The notes under the pieces were generated by a model. It was not told where the DNA came from. It did no database searches and saw nothing but the letters and a program-made list of their open reading frames with translations. A DNA stretch of 24,765 bases, taken from contig URIE01000012.1 of the NCBI GenBank assembly GCA_900547805.1, forward strand, positions 1 to 24,765. Reading direction: 5' to 3'. The position numbers were made by a program, and so were the translations under genes. Of the stretch, positions 7,152 to 14,436 are shown piece after piece (within the stretch, counting starts at the first letter, position 1; each line of letters starts with the position of its first letter). This DNA is from an uncultured Collinsella sp. (GTDB lineage Bacteria > Actinomycetota > Coriobacteriia > Coriobacteriales > Coriobacteriaceae).

Positions 7152-7183
7152 GGCGGCTATCCCATGCGGGTGGCCGCCTTTTT
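7152..7183 (+). terminator. Terminator after hpf
   Basis: GGCGGC (7152-7157) pairs with GCCGCC (7173-7178), with an inner CCC/GGG pairing, followed by TTTTT at 7179-7183. Confidence 0.88.
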
Positions 7184-7201
7184 ACGTAAGGAGTCGCTTT
7201 G

Positions 7202-8155
7202 ATGGACAAGGCCGCATCCGCCGGTCATTCGGACCGTTGCCGCATCGTCGTCGATACCTGCTGCGACTTTAGCCCCGAGGTCGCCGCGAACCTCGATGTC
7301 GATATCCTGGGTTTCCCCTTCATTATCGATGGCGAGGAGCGCACGGACGATATCTGGTCGAGCATGAGCCCTAAGGAGTTCTACGACCGCATGCGCGCCG
7401 GCGCTCGCGTGTCTACCTCCGCCGTGTCGCTCGGTCGCTATATCGAGTTCTTTACCGAGTGCGCCAAAGAGGGCACGCCCACGGTCTACCTGTGCTTTAC
7501 CTCGGCGCTGTCGTCGAGCTACAACTCCGCGTGCCAGGCGGCAGATGCCGTGCGCGCCGAGTATCCCAACTTTGAGCTCTATGTGGTCGACAACGCTCTA
7601 CCCTGTGCGACCGGCGCGCTCCTGGCGCTCGAGGCCGTGCGCCAGCGTTCGGCGGGACTGACCGCCAAGCAGCTGGTCGATTGGGCAAACGAGGCGAAGA
7701 CCTACGTCCACGGCTACTTTACGCTCGAGAGCTTCGACGCACTGGCTGCCGGCGGCCGCATTCCGCCCGCGGCGGCGCAGCTCACGGCAAAGCTCGATGT
7801 CAAGCCCGAGCTCTCCTACGACCTTGCCGGCTCGCTGTCGCTGATCGGCGTCAACCGCGGCCGCAAGAAGGCGCTCAAGTCCATCCTCAAGTCGTTCCGC
7901 GAGAACTACGTGCCCGACCGCACCATGCCCATCGCCATCATGACGGCCGATGCCGAAAAGGACGGCGACTGGCTCGAAGCCGCCATCCGTAAGGAGGAGG
8001 GCTGCGCCGACGTCACGATCATTCGCAGCTCCGTGGGCCCCACCATTGGCTCGCACGTGGGCCCCGGCATGGTGGCCTGCGCGTTTTGGGGTAAGAACCG
8101 CGCCGACAAGGCGTCGCTTTCCGACCGCATCGCCCGCCGCGTGCGCGGCCAGTAG
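7202..8155 (+). CDS. DegV family fatty-acid-binding protein
   Basis: A 317-residue DegV protein. The family binds a fatty acid in a deep pocket; in Gram-positive bacteria related FakB proteins present fatty acids to the kinase FakA. The opening strand with VDTCCDFSPE corresponds to the usual D-S-(S/T)-x-D-L start. RVSTSAVSLGRYIEFF matches the conserved T-S-x-P-x region, CFTSALSSSYNSA the ligand-binding loop, and ESFDALAAGGRIPPAAA the L-x-(K/A)-G-G-R-I motif. The ATG at 7202 is preceded by AAGGAG at 7188-7193; a TTG just before it is less likely. Terminators upstream and a 98-nt gap downstream suggest separate expression. No kinase partner lies in the window. Confidence 0.88.
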   Translation: MDKAASAGHSDRCRIVVDTCCDFSPEVAANLDVDILGFPFIIDGEERTDDIWSSMSPKEFYDRMRAGARVSTSAVSLGRYIEFFTECAKEGTPTVYLCFTSALSSSYNSACQAADAVRAEYPNFELYVVDNALPCATGALLALEAVRQRSAGLTAKQLVDWANEAKTYVHGYFTLESFDALAAGGRIPPAAAQLTAKLDVKPELSYDLAGSLSLIGVNRGRKKALKSILKSFRENYVPDRTMPIAIMTADAEKDGDWLEAAIRKEEGCADVTIIRSSVGPTIGSHVGPGMVACAFWGKNRADKASLSDRIARRVRGQ

Positions 8156-8253
8156 GCAAGCGCTGCGTCCGTAATCGCCCTCGACTCACAGCCCAAACGC
8201 TGGCACCGAGTATTCAACCTGGTAATAACACTCAACCCAAAAGGAAAGGTTTC

Positions 8254-9333
8254 ATGGCAAACAAGCTCTCCGTCGCATTTATCGGCACCGGAATCATGGG
8301 TGCCCCCATCGCCGGTCACATCCTGGATGCCGGCTATCCCGTCACGGTCAACAACCGCACCAAGTCCAAGGCTGCAGCGCTCGTTGAGCGCGGTGCCGTC
8401 TGGGCCGATACGCCGGCAGATGCCGCGGCGAACGCCGACGTCATCTTTACCATGGTGGGCTATCCCTCCGAGGTCGAGGAGCTCTACCTGGCGGGCGACG
8501 GTCTGCTCGCGTGCACTAAGCCCGGCGCGGTCCTGATCGACCTTACCACGAGCTCGCCCGAGCTGGCGCGCGACATTGCCGAGGCCGCCCAGGTTTCCGG
8601 TCGCATGGCGTTTGATTGCCCCGTCACCGGCGGCGAGTCGGGTGCTATCGCCGGCACGCTTACGGCTATCGTGGGCGCCACCGAGAACGACATCGCGCCG
8701 GTCCGCGACATCCTTGCCACCTTCGCGGCCAACATCTGCTGCTTCGACGGCGCCGGCAAGGGCCAGGCTGCCAAGCTCGCCAACCAGGTGTCGCTGGGCG
8801 CCTGCATGGTCGGCATGGCCGACGCCATGGCGTTTGCCGAGCTGAGCGGCCTTGATCTGGAGAAGACACGCCAGATGATTCTGGGCGGTACCGGCAAGTC
8901 CGGCGCCATGGAGAGCCTGGCTCCCAAGGCGCTCGACGGCGACTACAAGCCCGGCTTTATGGTCGAGCACTTCATCAAGGACCTGCGCTTGGCGCTCGCC
9001 TATGCCGACGACCGCGAGCTTGCGCTGCCCGGCGCCGACGTGGCCTTTACGCTCTACGACATGCTCGACGCCATCGGTGGTGCCAAGCTGGGCACCCAGG
9101 CCATCACGGTCCTCTATAAGGAGGAGACCGACGCCATCGCCGCCGGTCTGGACTGGTCGCAGTATCGTCCCGAGGAGCATGGCGCTCACGAGGACGGCTG
9201 CGGTTGCGGCGAGCACGGCGACGACCATGAGTGCGGTTGCGGTCACCATCACGGCGAGGACCACGAGTGCTGCGGCGGTCACGGCCATGACGACGGCCAT
9301 GAGTGCTGCTGCGGCCACCATCACGGGGAGTAG
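8254..9333 (+). CDS. Beta-hydroxyacid dehydrogenase with His/Cys-rich C-terminal tail
   Basis: Residues 1 to about 300 form a 3-hydroxyisobutyrate/2-hydroxy-3-oxopropionate dehydrogenase-type enzyme. The N-terminal Rossmann motif is GTGIMGAPIAGHI, the substrate loop is DCPVTGGESGA, and GKGQAAKLANQ carries the catalytic lysine in its usual GxGxxxKxxxN setting. Such enzymes oxidise or reduce small beta-hydroxyacids with NAD(P). The substrate cannot be read from sequence. The odd part is residues 309-359: 14 His and 9 Cys in 51 residues, built from three imperfect repeats around D/G-H-E-C. This looks metal-binding and makes the protein about 60 residues longer than usual. AAAGGAAAGG precedes the ATG. 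It starts a four-gene unit with gaps of 5, 15 and 6 nt. Confidence 0.85.
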   Translation: MANKLSVAFIGTGIMGAPIAGHILDAGYPVTVNNRTKSKAAALVERGAVWADTPADAAANADVIFTMVGYPSEVEELYLAGDGLLACTKPGAVLIDLTTSSPELARDIAEAAQVSGRMAFDCPVTGGESGAIAGTLTAIVGATENDIAPVRDILATFAANICCFDGAGKGQAAKLANQVSLGACMVGMADAMAFAELSGLDLEKTRQMILGGTGKSGAMESLAPKALDGDYKPGFMVEHFIKDLRLALAYADDRELALPGADVAFTLYDMLDAIGGAKLGTQAITVLYKEETDAIAAGLDWSQYRPEEHGAHEDGCGCGEHGDDHECGCGHHHGEDHECCGGHGHDDGHECCCGHHHGE

Positions 9334-9338
9334 CGCCC

Positions 9339-9767
9339 ATGAGCTGGACGTTCGTGGTACTAGCGCTGGTGCTCTTTCTCTTTGCGATCTACATTGGCTT
9401 TTTGTGCGGCCAGTGGGCCTGCGAAAAGCGCGTGATCACCAAGCGCGACTACTGGATTGCCAACTTTGCAGGAGCGGCGGCAGTCGTCCTGCTGACCTGG
9501 GTGTTTTCGCTGTTCCCGCTGGTGCAGTTTGCGCCGATCGGCTGGCTCGGCGGCTTTATCGCCGGTCTTAAGATGAGCTTTGGCGAGTCCGTCGGTCCGT
9601 GGCGCAAGCACGACGAGGTCTTTAACGTCAACAAGGCTCATCGCGCCGCCGCCGACGCGGGCGACGCTGAGGAACGCCGCCGTGCGCGTCGCAATGGCGC
9701 GGCCGACCGACAGCTCATCTCGGTCACCGATGACAGCAAGGGTGCTGGCAAGCACGCTAAAAAATAG
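9339..9767 (+). CDS. Small membrane protein of unknown function
   Basis: A 142-residue protein with two predicted membrane helices: about residues 4-24 (FVVLALVLFLFAIYIGFLCG) and about 45-65 (ANFAGAAAVVLLTWVFSLFP), with further hydrophobic residues to about 80. A charged cytoplasmic tail rich in Arg, Lys, Ala and Asp follows. No domain is recognised. The ATG at 9339 lies 5 nt after the dehydrogenase stop, with GGGGAG at 9325-9330 as ribosome binding site inside the upstream gene. The open frame extends further 5', but only across the His/Cys repeats of the previous gene. Tight spacing suggests co-translation with its neighbours. Confidence 0.75.
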   Translation: MSWTFVVLALVLFLFAIYIGFLCGQWACEKRVITKRDYWIANFAGAAAVVLLTWVFSLFPLVQFAPIGWLGGFIAGLKMSFGESVGPWRKHDEVFNVNKAHRAAADAGDAEERRRARRNGAADRQLISVTDDSKGAGKHAKK

Positions 9768-9782
9768 TAAGAAGAGGTAACT

Positions 9783-10481
9783 ATGGCAGAAAACAAAGAC
9801 GAACAGCTCACCGACGAGGAGCTGGCACAGCTTCAGCTGGCAGAGGAGAACGAGAACGCCGTCGACCGTCTGGTCCAGGAGCTCGGCTGCCCCACGCGCC
9901 GCATCCGCCAGTTTGCCGCCCGCGTGCTGCACCTGCTGGCCGAGCGCGATCCGCAGCGCGTCGTGCCCTGCGTGCCCGCGCTGATCGAGGCGCTCGACCG
10001 CCCCGAGGCTCAGACCCGCTGGGAGGCCCTCGATGCCCTGGCGGCGCTTGCCACCACCTGCCCCGAGCAACTGGGCGATGCCTTTGAGGGCGCCGAAACC
10101 GCGCTGTTCGACGAGATTTCCTCCACGCTGCGCTACGCCGCCTTCCGCATGCTGTGCGTGTGGGGCGCTACGAGCGTCGAGCGCTCGCGTGAAGCTTGGT
10201 CGATTCTGGATGAGGCGATCCAGTGCTACCACGGCGACCTTGAGTATCGCGACATGCTCGGTTGCCTGTACGAGTTTTGCCAGGGCGAGATCGACGCCGA
10301 GGTTGCCGAGAAGCTCGCGCTGCGCCTTAAGTTCGATGCCGAGAACGGCAAGGGCAGCTATCTCAAGGCCCGTTCGAGCGAGATTTGCGAAATGCTTGTT
10401 AAACGTTTTGGCCTGGATCTCTCCAAAAAGAAGAAGCGTGCTAGCGTTAAAAAAGCTGACGACGCCGAAGACGAGGAGTAA
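9783..10481 (+). CDS. HEAT-like repeat protein of unknown function
   Basis: A 232-residue soluble, acidic, largely helical protein. After a charged N-terminus, residues about 25-110 contain helix pairs such as RIRQFAARVLHLLAERDPQRV and ALIEALDRPEAQTRWEALDALAALA, typical of HEAT or armadillo-like scaffolds. The C-terminal end is Lys-rich and then acidic (KKKKRASVKKADDAEDEE). Such proteins usually act as protein-binding platforms; no catalytic residues are evident. It lies 15 nt after the membrane protein gene and 6 nt before the dehydrogenase gene, which implies one transcript. The partner is unknown. Confidence 0.75.
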   Translation: MAENKDEQLTDEELAQLQLAEENENAVDRLVQELGCPTRRIRQFAARVLHLLAERDPQRVVPCVPALIEALDRPEAQTRWEALDALAALATTCPEQLGDAFEGAETALFDEISSTLRYAAFRMLCVWGATSVERSREAWSILDEAIQCYHGDLEYRDMLGCLYEFCQGEIDAEVAEKLALRLKFDAENGKGSYLKARSSEICEMLVKRFGLDLSKKKKRASVKKADDAEDEE

Positions 10482-10487
10482 CAGATT

Positions 10488-11573
10488 ATGGCGCACGATG
10501 TAGTCCTGATTCCCGGTGACGGTATCGGTCCCGAGATTACGCAGGCCATGCGCCGCGTGGTCGAGGCCGCCGGTGTCCAGATCAACTGGAACGTCCAGGA
10601 GGCCGGCGCCGGCGTCATGGACGAGTTTGGCACGCCGCTGCCCCAGCACGTGCTCGATGCGGTCGCCGAGACCAAGGTTGCCATCAAGGGTCCCATCACC
10701 ACGCCGGTCGGCACGGGTTTCCGCAGCGTCAACGTGGCCCTGCGCAAGCATTTTGACCTGTACGCCTGCGTGCGCCCTTGCCTGTCGCAGCCGGGCGACG
10801 GCTCGCGCTTCCGCGACGTCGACCTGGTCATCGTGCGCGAGAACACCGAGGACCTCTACGCCGGCATCGAGTTCGATGAGGGCGCTGCCGAGGTCGAGGA
10901 GCTCTCGCAGCTCGTCGAGCGTTCGGGCCAAAAGACCTTCGCCGCCGATTCCGCGATCTCGATCAAGCCGATCTCTATCGCCAAGAGCCGCCGCATTGTG
11001 GAGTATGCCTTTGAGTATGCCCGCCGCTGCGGCCGCAAAAAGGTGACGGCCGTGCACAAGGCCAACATCATGAAGGCGACCGACGGCCTGTTCCTGCGCG
11101 TGGCGCGCGAGGTGGCCGCCAACTATCCCGATATCGAGTTCAACGACAAGATCGTCGACGCCACCTGCATGGGCCTGGTCCAGAACCCCAATGACTTCGA
11201 TGTCCTGGTGCTGCCCAACCTGTACGGCGACATCGTGAGCGACCTGTGCGCCGGCCTGGTGGGCGGTCTGGGCATGGCCCCCGGCTCCAACATCGGTGCC
11301 GACTGCGCAATCTTTGAGGCTACGCATGGCTCCGCGCCCGATATCGCCGGCCAGGATATCGCCAACCCCACGGCCGAGATCCTCTCTGCTGCGATGATGC
11401 TCGATCACCTGGGCGAGAACGATGCTGCCAATCGCATTCGTGCCGCCGTATCTGCCACGCTCGACGAGGGCGAGCAGGTTACCGGCGACGTGCGTCGTGC
11501 CCAGACCGGCTCCGTTGAGGGCGCTGTGGGCACGCAAGCTTTTGCCGATGCCGTTATCGCGCACCTGGCCTAA
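10488..11573 (+). CDS. Isocitrate/isopropylmalate dehydrogenase family enzyme, probably NAD-isocitrate dehydrogenase
   Basis: A 361-residue metal-dependent decarboxylating dehydrogenase. Visible motifs are GDGIGPEI at the N-terminus, the substrate segment FRSVNVALRKHFDLYACVRP, IVRENTEDLYAGIE, the catalytic VHKANIMKATDGLF, the metal-binding DIVSDLCAGLVGGLGMAPG, and EATHGSAPDIAGQDIANP at the cofactor site. The S-x-N pattern in the substrate loop and the R-K-x-F-D-L-Y-A-x-V-R-P context favour isocitrate over isopropylmalate, and the size fits the NAD-dependent type. In a fermentative gut organism it would supply 2-oxoglutarate for glutamate. No leu genes are adjacent. It ends the four-gene unit and is followed by a strong terminator. 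Confidence 0.85.
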   Translation: MAHDVVLIPGDGIGPEITQAMRRVVEAAGVQINWNVQEAGAGVMDEFGTPLPQHVLDAVAETKVAIKGPITTPVGTGFRSVNVALRKHFDLYACVRPCLSQPGDGSRFRDVDLVIVRENTEDLYAGIEFDEGAAEVEELSQLVERSGQKTFAADSAISIKPISIAKSRRIVEYAFEYARRCGRKKVTAVHKANIMKATDGLFLRVAREVAANYPDIEFNDKIVDATCMGLVQNPNDFDVLVLPNLYGDIVSDLCAGLVGGLGMAPGSNIGADCAIFEATHGSAPDIAGQDIANPTAEILSAAMMLDHLGENDAANRIRAAVSATLDEGEQVTGDVRRAQTGSVEGAVGTQAFADAVIAHLA

Positions 11574-11632
11574 GGCATGCAGACTGCAAACGCCTAAATA
11601 GTACTTAAGTGTTTGCGTATAACCTAAGAATC

Positions 11633-11661
11633 AATACGCCCGGCGCTCTGCCGGGCGTATT
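11633..11661 (+). terminator. Terminator after the dehydrogenase operon
   Basis: AATACGCCCGGC (11633-11644) pairs perfectly with GCCGGGCGTATT (11650-11661) over GCTCT. The T-run is short (CTATT). An additional GCAAAC/GTTTGC pairing lies just upstream, near 11586-11616. Confidence 0.75.
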
Positions 11662-11699
11662 CTATTGGGGACTATGTTTCCTAACAAGGAGTAACTGAT

Positions 11700-12782
11700 A
11701 TGGGTCTGATTCAAAAGAAGGACGAGAAGGACGAGATCGACGGCATCCAGATCATCGAGCGCGGCGAAGGCCCCGACGGTGATGAGGACGAGAAGATCGA
11801 CCTGGTCGCCGGTACGTCTGCCGAGCACATTGCTGCCGGCACGACCGCCGAGGAGGAGGACGCCCGCCTGGAGGCTCAGATTGCCGCGGATGCCGCTGAC
11901 GAGAACCTCATGCCCGAGGAGCAGGACGAGGACGACTCCGACGTGGACGACCACGCTTGCAAGCACAAGAAGACGATGATTGCCGCCTTTGTAGTTGCAG
12001 TTGTGATCGCTGCTGTGGTCGGCTTCTTTATCGGCAACGGTGGTTTTGGCGGCAAGGGCGTCGGCTCGGCGACCCTCACCGAGGACCAGCTCGATTCGAC
12101 CGTGGCAAGCTACAGCTACAACGGCAAGAAGAGCGACATCACCGCGCGCGAGGCCATCGAGAGCCAGTACAGCCTCGACACCGTCAAGGATAGTGATGGC
12201 AACTACACCGCTCCTTCTGCCGACGTTATCCTGTCCTACGTGCGCAACCAGATTCTGCTGGACGCTGCCGAGGACGAGGGCATTACCGTTTCTTCCAAGG
12301 AAATGAAGCAGTACGCCGAGGATTCCATCGGCACCTCCGACTACAAGACCATGGCCACGCAGTACGGGGTGTCCAAGGACCAGGCCAAGCAGATCGTCCG
12401 CCAGTCCGCGACGCTGCAGAAGCTCTACAAGAAGAAGGTGGGCGATAGCTCCGCAAGCATGCCGACCGCCCCGACCGAGCCTGCTGACGGCAACGAGGAG
12501 ACCGCGAGCAAGGACTACGCCGACTACATCATCAACCTTGCCGGCGATGAGTGGGATAGCTCAAAGGGCACTTGGAAGGATGCCGACAGCACCTATGCCA
12601 AGGCCTTTGCCGATGATGCCTTTACGGCCGATAGCGCTACCTATAAGCAGGCCATGACCGCCTACTACACCGCCTACCAGCAGTACTCTTCGCAGGCTTC
12701 GAGCGCCAGCTCCAAGTGGACCGAGTATGCTAACGGCCTGTACGCCAAGGCCAACATCAGCATCTACGGCCTGTTTGCGTAA
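11700..12782 (+). CDS. Membrane-anchored SurA-N-like protein with acidic cytoplasmic region
   Basis: A 360-residue protein. Residues 1 to about 88 are strongly acidic and probably disordered. One membrane helix follows at about 93-113 (MIAAFVVAVVIAAVVGFFIG), preceded by KHKK, so the long C-terminal part should face outside. Residues about 120-260 (YNGKKSDITAREAIESQYSL, VLSYVRNQILLDAAEDEGITVS) resemble the N-terminal chaperone domain of SurA/PrsA foldases, with no parvulin isomerase domain. The rest is Ser/Ala/Tyr-rich. A chaperone-like role in export is plausible but unproven. Terminators on both sides suggest a single-gene unit. Confidence 0.75.
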   Translation: MGLIQKKDEKDEIDGIQIIERGEGPDGDEDEKIDLVAGTSAEHIAAGTTAEEEDARLEAQIAADAADENLMPEEQDEDDSDVDDHACKHKKTMIAAFVVAVVIAAVVGFFIGNGGFGGKGVGSATLTEDQLDSTVASYSYNGKKSDITAREAIESQYSLDTVKDSDGNYTAPSADVILSYVRNQILLDAAEDEGITVSSKEMKQYAEDSIGTSDYKTMATQYGVSKDQAKQIVRQSATLQKLYKKKVGDSSASMPTAPTEPADGNEETASKDYADYIINLAGDEWDSSKGTWKDADSTYAKAFADDAFTADSATYKQAMTAYYTAYQQYSSQASSASSKWTEYANGLYAKANISIYGLFA

Positions 12783-12822
12783 AGAGTCGCACGGCTCATC
12801 GAACATCTAGCCGATAGACAAC

Positions 12823-12864
12823 AAATAGCCCGCCAGTACGGAAGTCGTTCTGGCGGGCTATTTG
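12823..12864. terminator. Bidirectional 15-bp terminator between convergent genes
   Basis: CAAATAGCCCGCCAG (12823-12837) pairs perfectly with CTGGCGGGCTATTTG (12850-12864). It lies between the SurA-like gene and the convergent minus-strand regulator gene and can serve both. Confidence 0.85.
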
Positions 12865-12896
12865 CGTTGAGGGCATGATCGGCGGCTTAATTATGG

Positions 12897-13136
12897 CTAT
12901 TCATCTTTAAGCCCAAAAAGGCTATCGGCTTCATCGTCGGATATATATTCCAGCACATCGCCCGGTTGGCAGTCGAGTGCCCGGCATATTGCGTCAAGAG
13001 TTGAAAAGCGCACGGCAGAAACCTTGCCCGTCTTGATGCGCGACATATTGACCTGGGAGATGCCCACGCGTTCCGCAAGCTCTTTGGATGAGATCTTGCG
13101 TTCGGCAAGCATGCGGTCGAGCCGCAGAATAATCAT
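12897..13136 (-). CDS. XRE-family small DNA-binding regulator
   Basis: A 79-residue Cro/CI-type regulator that is almost only a helix-turn-helix domain. SSKELAERVGISQVNMSRIK (about 16-35) contains the two DNA-contacting helices, and FSTLDAICRALDCQPGDVLEY is the conserved fourth/fifth helix region of this YozG-like subgroup. It lies 9 nt after the stop of the DUF2975 gene, with GGGGGAA as ribosome binding site, so both are on one transcript. Small XRE regulators paired with DUF2975 membrane proteins recur in Gram-positive bacteria; the signal is unknown. Autoregulation through palindromes upstream of the operon is an inference. Confidence 0.88.
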   Translation of the reverse strand: MIILRLDRMLAERKISSKELAERVGISQVNMSRIKTGKVSAVRFSTLDAICRALDCQPGDVLEYISDDEADSLFGLKDE

Positions 13137-13145
13137 GGATTCCCC

Positions 13146-13784
13146 CTAGAGCAACTCGTCATCTTGTTTTTGCAGGATATACCCGTAGCGGAAGATGCTG
13201 GCAATCAGGCAAATAATCAGGCCTGCAAAGAGCATGGAGGGCTCGAATAACTGGCCGACGAACGCATCGGTAAAGCTGCCGCCAAATCCCGAGAGTATCA
13301 TTCCCGTGATTACGGCGCCAAGAAGCCTCACGGCAACGCCGCCGATAAGGAATAAATGTCCTACTCGACGAAGTGTCTGGTTACATTCAAGGTCAAAGGG
13401 CCTGCCTTCCTTTTCAATGTTGAAGAAAAGCCTGCGCACGCTTATCGCGATGGTAAGCGCGAGGCATGTCATCAAGAGGCTCCCTATGGCAGTGTGACCA
13501 TCGTGTGCGACGAGCATAAGTGGGGCCTGCGCATCGGTACCGACGATAGCAAGGCACGGCCCTTCGCCGGCTTGAAGTTCTACGGATTGGAGACACGAGC
13601 CTTGGGAGAGGCCAGGCAATATGAGTAGAAGGTCAATCGCAATGACTGCGAGGAGCCCCAGAGCGAGCGCGGTGGTAATGCAGATCGTGGCCCATTTGCA
13701 GATGCGAGCGAGCTTCCTCAGTTTGGCTACCGTCTGTTCGCGGCTGATGGTTTCATTCGATAAAGACGCGTTTCGATGGACCAT
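13146..13784 (-). CDS. DUF2975 family membrane protein
   Basis: A 212-residue protein with four predicted membrane helices at about 31-57, 98-116, 141-165 and 181-203. Two family landmarks are clear: FFNIEKEGRPFD after helix 2 and the C-terminal YGYILQKQDDELL after helix 4. The extracellular loop between helices 1 and 2 carries C64 and C77, which could form a disulfide. The function is unknown; the pairing with an XRE regulator suggests a membrane sensor or partner in its control. The ATG at 13784 has GGAGGGG only 2 nt upstream, closer than usual, so translation may be weak. It is the first gene of the minus-strand pair. Confidence 0.85.
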   Translation of the reverse strand: MVHRNASLSNETISREQTVAKLRKLARICKWATICITTALALGLLAVIAIDLLLILPGLSQGSCLQSVELQAGEGPCLAIVGTDAQAPLMLVAHDGHTAIGSLLMTCLALTIAISVRRLFFNIEKEGRPFDLECNQTLRRVGHLFLIGGVAVRLLGAVITGMILSGFGGSFTDAFVGQLFEPSMLFAGLIICLIASIFRYGYILQKQDDELL

Positions 13785-13809
13785 AACCCCTCCAATCGGC
13801 GTTTTGGAT

Positions 13810-13821
13810 GATACTTGTATC
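13810..13821. promoter_or_regulatory. Palindrome GATACTTGTATC, candidate XRE operator
   Basis: GATAC and GTATC flank TT about 25 bp upstream of the DUF2975 start. A wider ATGATA/TATCAT pair overlaps it. A minus-strand TTGTCA (13842-13837) could be the -35 of the operon promoter, which would put the palindrome close to the transcription start. Binding by the local XRE protein is inferred. Confidence 0.45.
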
Positions 13822-14016
13822 TTATATCATAATTAATGACAAACGATAAATAATTACGGATGCTGACTAAGTAATGATTGAAAACGATTAGCATGAACTA
13901 TTAGCTCGTTTTGGGTGTCGGTGTTCGGCGTTCGGGGGATGAGGACAAATGCCAAAAACTTCCCGTGATCGCGCAAGCGCTCCATCGCGCTTCCTTAATT
14001 CATCTGGGAAAACAAC

Positions 14017-14030
14017 TGCAAACGATTGCA
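14017..14030. promoter_or_regulatory. cre-like palindrome
   Basis: TGCAAACGATTGCA is a CG-centred palindrome that fits the LacI/CcpA-type pattern TGNNANCGNTNNCA. It lies about 330 bp upstream of the predicted PTS promoter, and its function is inferred. Confidence 0.45.
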
Positions 14031-14035
14031 AGTAA

Positions 14036-14066
14036 CCGGTGAACGGTCGAAAACTACCGTTCACCG
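14036..14066. repeat. Inverted repeat CGGTGAACGGT/ACCGTTCACCG
   Basis: CGGTGAACGGT (14037-14047) and ACCGTTCACCG (14056-14066) are perfect 11-bp inverted repeats around 8 nt. CCGGTGAACGGTCGA at 14036-14050 recurs as CCGGTAAACGGTCGA at 14254-14268 (14 of 15 identical), which suggests repeated binding sites for one protein. Confidence 0.6.
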
Positions 14067-14216
14067 ATAATCTCAAAACTGGCTCTAACTGGTATTAAGT
14101 CAAAAAGACCAATTCACATATCTTCACAATGACCTGCAATTTTTCTTCATGCTATTTTTAGCCGCCCTGCGTTGTTTAGACACAGGAAAAGATCCAATCT
14201 TTTGCCAAAGCATTTC

Positions 14217-14227
14217 GAAACGGTTTC
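14217..14227. promoter_or_regulatory. LacI-type palindrome GAAACGGTTTC
   Basis: GAAAC and GTTTC flank a central G, giving a perfect 11-bp palindrome similar to cre or other LacI-family operators. It lies 120 bp upstream of the extended -10 box. Confidence 0.4.
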
Positions 14228-14250
14228 AAAACCGCAGGTAAAAGTATTAA

Positions 14251-14287
14251 CGACCGGTAAACGGTCGATTTATCACCGTGAGCGGTG
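14251..14287. repeat. Tandem palindromes CGACCG/CGGTCG and CACCG/CGGTG
   Basis: CGACCG (14251-14256) pairs with CGGTCG (14262-14267). CACCG (14274-14278) pairs with CGGTG (14283-14287). Both share half-sites with the 14036-14066 repeat. AAAACGTTTT follows at 14290-14299. Confidence 0.5.
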
Positions 14288-14334
14288 CAAAAACGTTTTA
14301 CCGTATGAATCAACGGAAGCGGCCTCTTCTGGGG

Positions 14335-14343
14335 TGATATAGT
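14335..14343 (+). promoter_or_regulatory. Extended -10 promoter of the PTS operon
   Basis: TGATATAGT gives a TGn extension plus the -10 box TATAGT (14338-14343). No good -35 lies 16-18 bp upstream, which suits an extended -10 or activator-dependent promoter. The leader would be about 140 nt. Confidence 0.4.
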
Positions 14344-14359
14344 GACAACAACACGTCAC

Positions 14360-14373
14360 GTGGTTACTACCAG
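14360..14373. promoter_or_regulatory. GntR-type operator upstream of the PTS operon
   Basis: GTGGTTACTACCAG contains the palindrome TGGTTACTACCA, also present upstream of agaS at 18652-18665. It resembles NagR/DasR-type sites (TGGTnnnnACCA). Another half-site, CCACTGGTC, follows at 14382-14390. The likely binder is the GntR/UTRA protein encoded at 17881. Confidence 0.65.
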
Positions 14374-14436
14374 TTTAGAAACCACTGGTCTTCAAAGAAC
14401 GCTTTCCAAGAAGCTTTAAGGGCGAGTGCCCGCTGG

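Noticed and set aside
7906..9324. Long minus-strand open frame opposite the dehydrogenase
   Set aside because: It is the shadow of a GC-rich gene, with a repetitive Ala/Val/Met start and no ribosome binding site; the plus strand has clear dehydrogenase motifs.
9360..11564. 734-codon minus-strand open frame
   Set aside because: It runs antisense to three tightly packed plus-strand genes. Its composition reflects complementary codons and no domain is recognisable.
13888..14076. Small minus-strand ORF in the regulatory region
   Set aside because: There is no ribosome binding site and it overlaps palindromes; the composition looks non-coding.
13874..14100. CRISPR array
   Set aside because: The repeats are inverted and irregularly spaced, with no regular repeat-spacer pattern.
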